The notes below the pieces were generated by a model that was given only the letters and a program-made list of their open reading frames with translations, was not told the DNA's origin and did not search any database. From positions 1-49,600 of the forward strand of contig JAKPEE010000038.1 in assembly GCA_029552125.1 (NCBI GenBank): DNA of 49,600 nt. The letters are read 5' to 3'. The stretch's first letter is position 1. Every line of letters starts with the position of its first letter. Both the position numbers and the translations under genes were made by a program. This document shows, in pieces, positions 45,953 to 49,600 of the stretch. The DNA is from Bacillota bacterium. GTDB taxonomy: Bacteria > Bacillota > Dethiobacteria > DTU022.

Positions 45953-46097
45953 AAAAATAATTGAGCAAACCAGGGCTGAACTGGCGGAACAGCTCAGAGA
46001 GGCCGGCTATGATTTCAGCAATGAGCGGGTTATGAAAATAAGCCGCAAGCTGGATCTCCTGCTTAACTTGCTGCAACGCCGTAGCGATCAAGTTTAA
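45933..46097 (+). CDS. Spo0E-like sporulation phosphatase
   Basis: A 54-residue protein, too small to be obvious, reading MDRQRLEKIIEQTRAEL, a two-helix hairpin, then SRKLDLLLNLLQRR. The SxxLDxLL signature is that of the Spo0E family, which dephosphorylates Spo0A-P and delays sporulation; the usual glutamate of SxELD is lysine here. The start is TTG at 45933 with AAAGGGG 5 nt upstream; an in-frame stop at 45906 prevents a longer version. It is driven by the operator-bearing promoter at 45825-45854. Function is inferred from the motif. Confidence 0.82.
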   Translation: MDRQRLEKIIEQTRAELAEQLREAGYDFSNERVMKISRKLDLLLNLLQRRSDQV

Positions 46098-46160
46098 GGG
46101 TTATCCGTGATATTGAAAGCTACGGTATAAAACGCCATAGCCGATAGTTGGCGTCCGCTA

Positions 46161-46189
46161 TTACCTTTATTTTCCCGTTTATCTATGCT
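46161..46189 (+). promoter_or_regulatory. Possible promoter of tadA
   Basis: TTACCT (46161-46166), 17 nt, TATGCT (46184-46189). Transcription would start only about 6-8 nt before the tadA ATG, giving an essentially leaderless mRNA. Confidence 0.4.
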
Positions 46190-46203
46190 ATCATTGTTTC
46201 ACT

Positions 46204-46671
46204 ATGGAAACCGGAATAACAGCCGCGGATATATCGTTTATGAAGCTGGCCCTTCAAGAAGCCGCCAAAGCGGCCCACCTGGGCGAAGTGCCGATCGGTG
46301 CAGTGCTGGTTAAGGACGGTTCTGTTTTGGCGGCAGATCATAACCGGCGGGAACAGTTGAGCGATGCCACCGCCCATGCTGAACTTCTGGTCATCCGTAA
46401 AGCCGGACAGTTGCTGGGCGGGTGGCGCCTTACGGGGACAACTCTTTACGTTACCCTGGAACCCTGTCCCATGTGCGCCGGCGCCCTGGTTCAGGCCCGC
46501 GTGGAACGGCTGGTTTTCGGCGCCGCTGATCCAAAAGGAGGCGCTGCAGGAACTCTTTATGATATTGTCCGGGACGAGCGCCTTAACCACCGCCTCCAGG
46601 TCACCCCGGGTGTGCTGGAAGAAGAATGTGCCTTACAACTGCGCCATTTTTTCCGCAACCGGCGGCTTTAA
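46204..46671 (+). CDS. tadA: tRNA adenosine(34) deaminase TadA
   Basis: A 155-residue zinc deaminase converting A34 to inosine in tRNA-Arg(ACG). The zinc ligands and catalytic glutamate are in AHAE (H58, E60) and PCPMCAG (C88, C91). Its substrate tRNA is encoded at 44497-44574. No Shine-Dalgarno precedes the ATG; an internal ATG at residue 13 is an alternative but would trim the N-terminal helix. A hairpin at 46704-46751 follows. Confidence 0.95.
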   Translation: METGITAADISFMKLALQEAAKAAHLGEVPIGAVLVKDGSVLAADHNRREQLSDATAHAELLVIRKAGQLLGGWRLTGTTLYVTLEPCPMCAGALVQARVERLVFGAADPKGGAAGTLYDIVRDERLNHRLQVTPGVLEEECALQLRHFFRNRRL

Positions 46672-46703
46672 CTGCAACTGGGCGGACGGCAGTATCCGCT
46701 TTA

Positions 46704-46751
46704 TTTTACCCGTAGCCCTGGAAAAGGGGGCACCAGGCCGGCCGGGTAAAA
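46704..46751 (+). terminator. Hairpin after tadA
   Basis: TTTTACCCG pairs with CGGGTAAAA, with an inner CCTGG/CCAGG stem. No T-run follows, so it may be a weak terminator or an RNA stabiliser. Confidence 0.45.
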
Positions 46752-46901
46752 CGATTTACGGATTCTTTCTGCTTTGCGGAGCAAGCATGGCAGGGGAAAA
46801 ATCTTGCTCTATTGTTGGCATTGGAAAGGCTGTCTTGGGTATGCTTACTTTGCCGGCCTTTCCCCCAGTCTTTAAACCCGGGATTAGGTTTGCCCCTGCG
46901 C

Positions 46902-46931
46902 TTTACAAAGTAACAGCTCCTGTTGTAATAT
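46902..46931 (+). promoter_or_regulatory. Promoter of tRNA-Ser(CGA)
   Basis: TTTACA (46902-46907), 18 nt, TAATAT (46926-46931), 13 nt before the tRNA. Confidence 0.55.
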
Positions 46932-46944
46932 ATAGTGTGTACGC

Positions 46945-47034
46945 GGAGAGATGGCCGAGCTGGTCGAAGGCGCACGACTCGAAATCGTGTGTGCCCGCAA
47001 GGCACCGTGGGTTCGAATCCCACTCTCTCCGCCA
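46945..47034 (+). tRNA. tRNA-Ser (anticodon CGA)
   Basis: Acceptor GGAGAGA pairs with TCTCTCC, then G and encoded CCA; anticodon loop CTCGAAA with CGA; long variable arm; T-arm GGGTTCGAATCCC. The acceptor arm is identical to that of tRNA-Ser(GCU) at 44400. Confidence 0.96.
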
Positions 47035-47055
47035 TTTACTTATTAGATAAAGAAA

Positions 47056-47089
47056 GGGGTTTCGCCGGATCAGGGTAAAACCCCGTTTT
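47056..47089 (+). terminator. Terminator after tRNA-Ser(CGA)
   Basis: GGGGTTT pairs with AAACCCC around an interior of about 15 nt and is followed by GTTTTA. Confidence 0.6.
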
Positions 47090-47311
47090 AGTACAATTGC
47101 CAGGAACCAAAATAATCTGGCCGGTTTGGGAGCCTTCGATGGTAGCGATAGTCGCCCGTCCATGGGTTTTGCCACGAAGGGGGACAGCATTGATTATCTG
47201 GCCGCACCACTAAGCCCCAGTGGCTGCTGCCAATATGCGGTTAATCGCCGGGGCTGCCGTGAAAAAATCCGGAGGCGGTTGTGGCGTATGCGTTGCGGGG
47301 CTTTGATCAGT
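47090..47311 (+). pseudogene. Decayed copy of the glucosaminidase gene
   Basis: The frame reads STIARNQNNLAGLGAFDGS and later DSIDYLAA, closely matching SSIARYRNNLAGLGAYDGS and DCIYYLAA of the intact gene at 48151-48993. Pieces matching its PQW (CCCCAGTGG) and NMRLI segments follow after a deletion of about 100 nt. VVAYALRGF, matching its C-terminal VAYALKSF, occurs in another frame. The 5-prime two-thirds, including the catalytic glutamate, are missing. It lies between tRNA-Ser(CGA) and the cold-shock gene. Confidence 0.82.
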
Positions 47312-47385
47312 TACGGCCCCGGGCTGTGAGGGTATGATCGCTTTTCCCGCTATGGTGATATTAGCGGGACCAATCCAGTTTTTGC

Positions 47386-47414
47386 TTGATTATTATTTAT
47401 AAATATGGTAATGT
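47386..47414 (+). promoter_or_regulatory. Possible csp promoter with XRE half-operator
   Basis: TTGATT (47386-47391), 17 nt, TAATGT (47409-47414). AATATGGTAAT (47402-47412), overlapping the -10, is identical to the right half of the operator at 45831-45847. Confidence 0.45.
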
Positions 47415-47538
47415 TAACGTCAGCGTTAAAAAGTAGAAGAACTGAGCCATTTCAAGGCCTCTGTTTTCAAAGCAAGGCATTTGGATTTACAGTTATTCCG
47501 CTTTTTGATGACTGATAATATCTAAGGAGGCCATTTAA

Positions 47539-47736
47539 TTGATTGGCACAGTAAAGTGGTTCAATCCAGACAAAGGGTACGGTTTCATTGAAAGTGATGA
47601 AGGCGGCGACGTATTCGTTCACTTCTCCGCCATCCAGGGTGAAGGGTTCAAAACTCTGGATGAAGGGCAAAGAGTAGAGTACGAGCTGGTCGAGGGAAAT
47701 CGGGGCCCGCAAGCGGCGAACGTTGTGCGCCTGTAA
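47539..47736 (+). CDS. Cold-shock protein (CspA family)
   Basis: A 65-residue cold-shock-domain protein, an RNA chaperone. The RNP motifs KGYGFIE and DVFVHFSAI are intact, and [11 protein letters not shown] opens the protein. It starts with TTG at 47539, with TAAGGAGG 8 nt upstream. It has a roughly 120-nt leader from the possible promoter, as is usual for cold-shock genes. A strong terminator follows. Confidence 0.96.
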   Translation: MIGTVKWFNPDKGYGFIESDEGGDVFVHFSAIQGEGFKTLDEGQRVEYELVEGNRGPQAANVVRL

Positions 47737-47759
47737 GGCTGTTCACGAGTAGCCGGCAG

Positions 47760-47795
47760 AGGCATTTCCGGAATCGCGGAAATGCCTTTATTTAT
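47760..47795 (+). terminator. csp terminator (repeat copy 1)
   Basis: AGGCATTTCCG pairs perfectly with CGGAAATGCCT and TTATTTAT follows. A second, diverged copy of this hairpin lies at 49049-49081. Confidence 0.88.
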
Positions 47796-47799
47796 GCCC

Positions 47800-48150
47800 T
47801 TTTATAACTGTGCAGCTCTTTGGATCCTGTGTATACGCGGGACAGTAGCGCCTCCACCATCATGGCCATGCTTCGGCCCTCCTGCCTGTCCTTCTTGGGA
47901 CAAGCCCTCCTGTCTATTTCAATAATTTCCACCTATGACTAAAAGTAATGATTCGTTCAAGTAACCTCATTAAAAGAAAACGGAATCCTTTAAAAATTGT
48001 CCAGGTGTATTTTAAATATTACAAAAAAGGGGAATAATATCCGGTAGCGATAGATAAAGGAAAAGCGTTAGATATGACACGCGCTTTCCTGCTAACATTC
48101 CCGCTTCAGCTTTCGAGGGAGATTGCCGGGAATGACGGGGGAAGAGAGAT
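47800..48150. other. Gap before glucosaminidase gene
   Basis: About 350 nt without a recognisable gene, RNA or repeat. The last 30 nt carry GGGGGAAGAGAG, a weak ribosome binding site. Confidence 0.5.
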
Positions 48151-48993
48151 ATGAACAGGCTGAAGATTAGCCGGCTGCAGTTTGTGGTTGTTTCCAGTTT
48201 AAGTCTAACTGTTTTATTGTCTCTGTCTTATATAGCCGATTTACACCTGGAGCAGGAACAGCTACAAGAGGCAGTCAACGAGTTAAGGGGAGTACATGAA
48301 GAAAACAGGGATATGGCGGACCAGCTAGTCCGGTTTGGTGAACAGCTAACCCGGCTGCAGCGGCATAATGAAGCGCTGGAAGAGTTGCTTTTCAGGCGCG
48401 CTCAGACTTACCTGATAGTTACAGAAGGCTTAAGCTTTAGCGGAGGCGATATGCTGCCTTCCCGCTCAGGGCTTGAAGGAGCAAGGCAGTTTTTCAGTGC
48501 GGTAGAGATGCCGGTGCAGAGTAGATCCGGGCTCATGCCGGATGACTTTGAATATGTCTGGCAGATATATGGGGCCCACGACCTTTATGGCACCGGGGCA
48601 GCTTTAATTAAAGCGGAAGAACGCTATCAAATAAACGCCCTGGTCCTGGCGGCGATTATTGTCCATGAATCTAGTTGGGGCCAAAGCTCCATCGCCAGGT
48701 ACAGAAACAATTTAGCCGGCCTGGGAGCATACGACGGCAGTGCCGGCTACTCGGCCATGAGCTTTGATACAAAAGAGGACTGCATTTATTATTTGGCGGC
48801 GCTGCTGTCCCGCGATTATGTTAATCCTGCCGGCAGACATTATCATGGGCCCCATTTGGTGGGAATAGGCCGGGCGTATGCTTCAGACCCGCAATGGGCT
48901 TATAAAGTGGCCGGTAATATGCGGTTAATCGTTGAGTCAGCCGTTACTAATCCTGACACGCTTGTGGCCTATGCTTTAAAGAGCTTTAATTAA
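48151..48993 (+). CDS. Membrane-anchored glucosaminidase
   Basis: A 280-residue protein: an N-terminal transmembrane segment (about 10-29), a coiled coil (about 32-80, EQEQLQEAVNELRG...), a linker, and a C-terminal endo-beta-N-acetylglucosaminidase (PF01832) domain from about 140. The catalytic glutamate is E173 in IIVHESSWGQSS, followed by NNLAGLGAYDG and WAYKVAGNMR. It would cut peptidoglycan glycans outside the membrane. The binding site is weak. A truncated paralogue is at 47090-47311. It is followed by two tandem hairpins. Confidence 0.88.
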   Translation: MNRLKISRLQFVVVSSLSLTVLLSLSYIADLHLEQEQLQEAVNELRGVHEENRDMADQLVRFGEQLTRLQRHNEALEELLFRRAQTYLIVTEGLSFSGGDMLPSRSGLEGARQFFSAVEMPVQSRSGLMPDDFEYVWQIYGAHDLYGTGAALIKAEERYQINALVLAAIIVHESSWGQSSIARYRNNLAGLGAYDGSAGYSAMSFDTKEDCIYYLAALLSRDYVNPAGRHYHGPHLVGIGRAYASDPQWAYKVAGNMRLIVESAVTNPDTLVAYALKSFN

Positions 48994-49022
48994 AAACATA
49001 TACTTTGATGTGTACGCCAGAG

Positions 49023-49081
49023 GCCGGCCTAATAAGTAGGGCCGGCTTAGGCATTTCCGGTAACGCGGAAGCGCCTATTTT
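49023..49081 (+). terminator. Tandem hairpins after glucosaminidase (repeat copy 2)
   Basis: GCCGGCC pairs with GGCCGGC (49023-49046). AGGCATTTCCG then pairs imperfectly with CGGAAGCGCCT, followed by ATTTT (49049-49081). The second hairpin is a diverged copy of the csp terminator at 47760. Confidence 0.75.
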
Positions 49082-49270
49082 AATGCGCCCGGCATGGCCA
49101 CTGTCTACAGGGTGAGGGTCCCGCACGGCAAAGGCGGCATTTGGACGTTAGCTCCAGGCAAAGGTGTCCATCTGCGAACTCAATGCCAATGACAAAAAAA
49201 AATCGATATAGCAATTTCTCGTAAAAAATGATAGATCTATATATAGAGTATTCTTAAGGAGGTGAAATAA

Positions 49271-49525
49271 ATGGAAACCCAAGTCAACTTGCAGCCGGAT
49301 CCGGAGGATGTGGAGAAGAATAAGGCTATGGCTATTCTTGCCTACATTATTTTCTTCATTCCCCTTCTGGCGGCGAAAGAATCCAAGTTTGCCATGTATC
49401 ATGCAAATCAGGGGCTGAATCTTTTCTTGTTCTGGGTTGCGTATTTTGTGCTTAGCTGGATTCTAGCAGCCTGTGTGAGAATTCTTCCCAAACAGGCAAG
49501 ATTTAGGATCTCGATGTCGAATTAA
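49271..49525 (+). pseudogene. DUF4870-type membrane protein gene, 3-prime end cut by IS
   Basis: The first part (ATG at 49271, strong TAAGGAGGTG site) reads NKAMAILAYIIFFIPLLAAKE and FAMYHANQGLNLFLFW, typical of DUF4870/Tic20-like small membrane proteins. These normally have about 105-120 residues and at least one more transmembrane helix. Here the frame ends at 84 residues with an unrelated tail (RILPKQARFRISMSN) and a transposase start follows at 49531. The intact gene seems to have been cut by an insertion. Confidence 0.65.
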
Positions 49526-49530
49526 ATAGT

Positions 49531-49600
49531 ATGAAAAAGTTTAAAGACTATCAACCTAACCAACTAATGCTTGTTCCGATTTGCATGAATGAATGGCTAC
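49531..49600 (+). mobile_element. IS1182-like transposase, 5-prime end only
   Basis: The frame from 49531 reads MKKFKDYQPNQLMLVPICM then NEWL to the window end. This is like the N-terminus of IS1182-type transposases (FKxYxxxQ then a proline followed by a hydrophobic and EWLP). The left end of the element probably lies between about 49470 and 49525, inside the DUF4870 gene. No terminal inverted repeat can be judged since the other end is outside the window. Confidence 0.6.

Noticed and set aside
46672-46944. SRP RNA expected after tadA as in Bacillus
   Set aside because: The conserved SRP core sequence (AGGTCCGGAAGGAAGCAG) is absent; only a hairpin is present.
46364-47050. Long plus-strand frame of 228 codons overlapping tadA and a tRNA
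   Set aside because: It is out of frame with tadA, runs through a tRNA gene and has no recognisable domain.

Overview
The window is the chromosomal replication-origin region of a spore-forming, Gram-positive bacterium of the Clostridia/Firmicutes type. The evidence is gene order (rpmH-rnpA-yidD-yidC-jag-mnmE-rsmG-noc-soj-parB leftward; dnaA-dnaN-recF-remB-gyrB-gyrA rightward), sporulation-linked genes (yyaC, soj/spo0J, a Spo0E-like gene, GerMN domains), a T-box riboswitch and strong Shine-Dalgarno sequences. Several genes start with TTG or GTG. The species cannot be named from this sequence.

Layout. (1) 1-7.4 kb, mostly leftward: DUF951 and adk, a CvpA-like membrane protein, rightward yyaC, a bactofilin/M23 peptidase/DUF4446 group, two parS sites, then parB, soj and noc. 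(2) 7.4-11.8 kb, leftward: rsmG, mnmE, a terminator, then jag-yidC-yidD-rnpA-rpmH behind a near-consensus sigma-A promoter. (3) 11.8-13.65 kb: bipartite oriC around dnaA, with DnaA boxes on both sides and a DnaA-trio unwinding element just before dnaN. (4) 13.65-22.7 kb, rightward: dnaN, recF, a DciA-like DUF721 gene, remB, gyrB, gyrA, and a lipoprotein with a degraded flavoprotein fold. (5) 22.7-31.3 kb: biotin-free pyruvate carboxylase B-type subunit, then a consensus promoter, a T-box leader (probably Leu) and ilvE-ilvD-ilvB-ilvN-leuC-leuD; ilvC, leuA and leuB are absent here. (6) 31.3-40.9 kb: an EF-G-like GTPase, a FemX-like transferase, ddl, an aminotransferase pseudogene, and an operon of response regulator, histidine kinase and a membrane-anchored beta-propeller/double-GerMN protein. 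(7) 41-47 kb: argS, serS, tRNA-Ser(UGA), tRNA-Ser(GCU), tRNA-Arg(ACG), a histidine phosphatase, an XRE repressor divergent from a Spo0E-like gene, tadA and tRNA-Ser(CGA). (8) 47-49.6 kb: a decayed glucosaminidase copy, a cold-shock gene, an intact glucosaminidase, and a DUF4870-type gene apparently cut by an insertion sequence whose transposase runs off the window.

How the parts work together. Most genes point away from oriC, in line with replication. ParB, Soj and Noc sit beside two parS sites. Noc carries the specificity residues of true Noc, and the window holds one perfect Noc-type palindrome inside the carboxylase gene. The most novel-looking pieces are the kinase/regulator/propeller-GerMN operon, which recalls actinobacterial MtrA-MtrB-LpqB with the domain order reversed, and the XRE/Spo0E-like divergent switch with a perfect operator between -35 and -10. 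Neighbouring argS, serS and their cognate tRNAs, plus tadA near its tRNA-Arg(ACG) substrate, form a small translation cluster.
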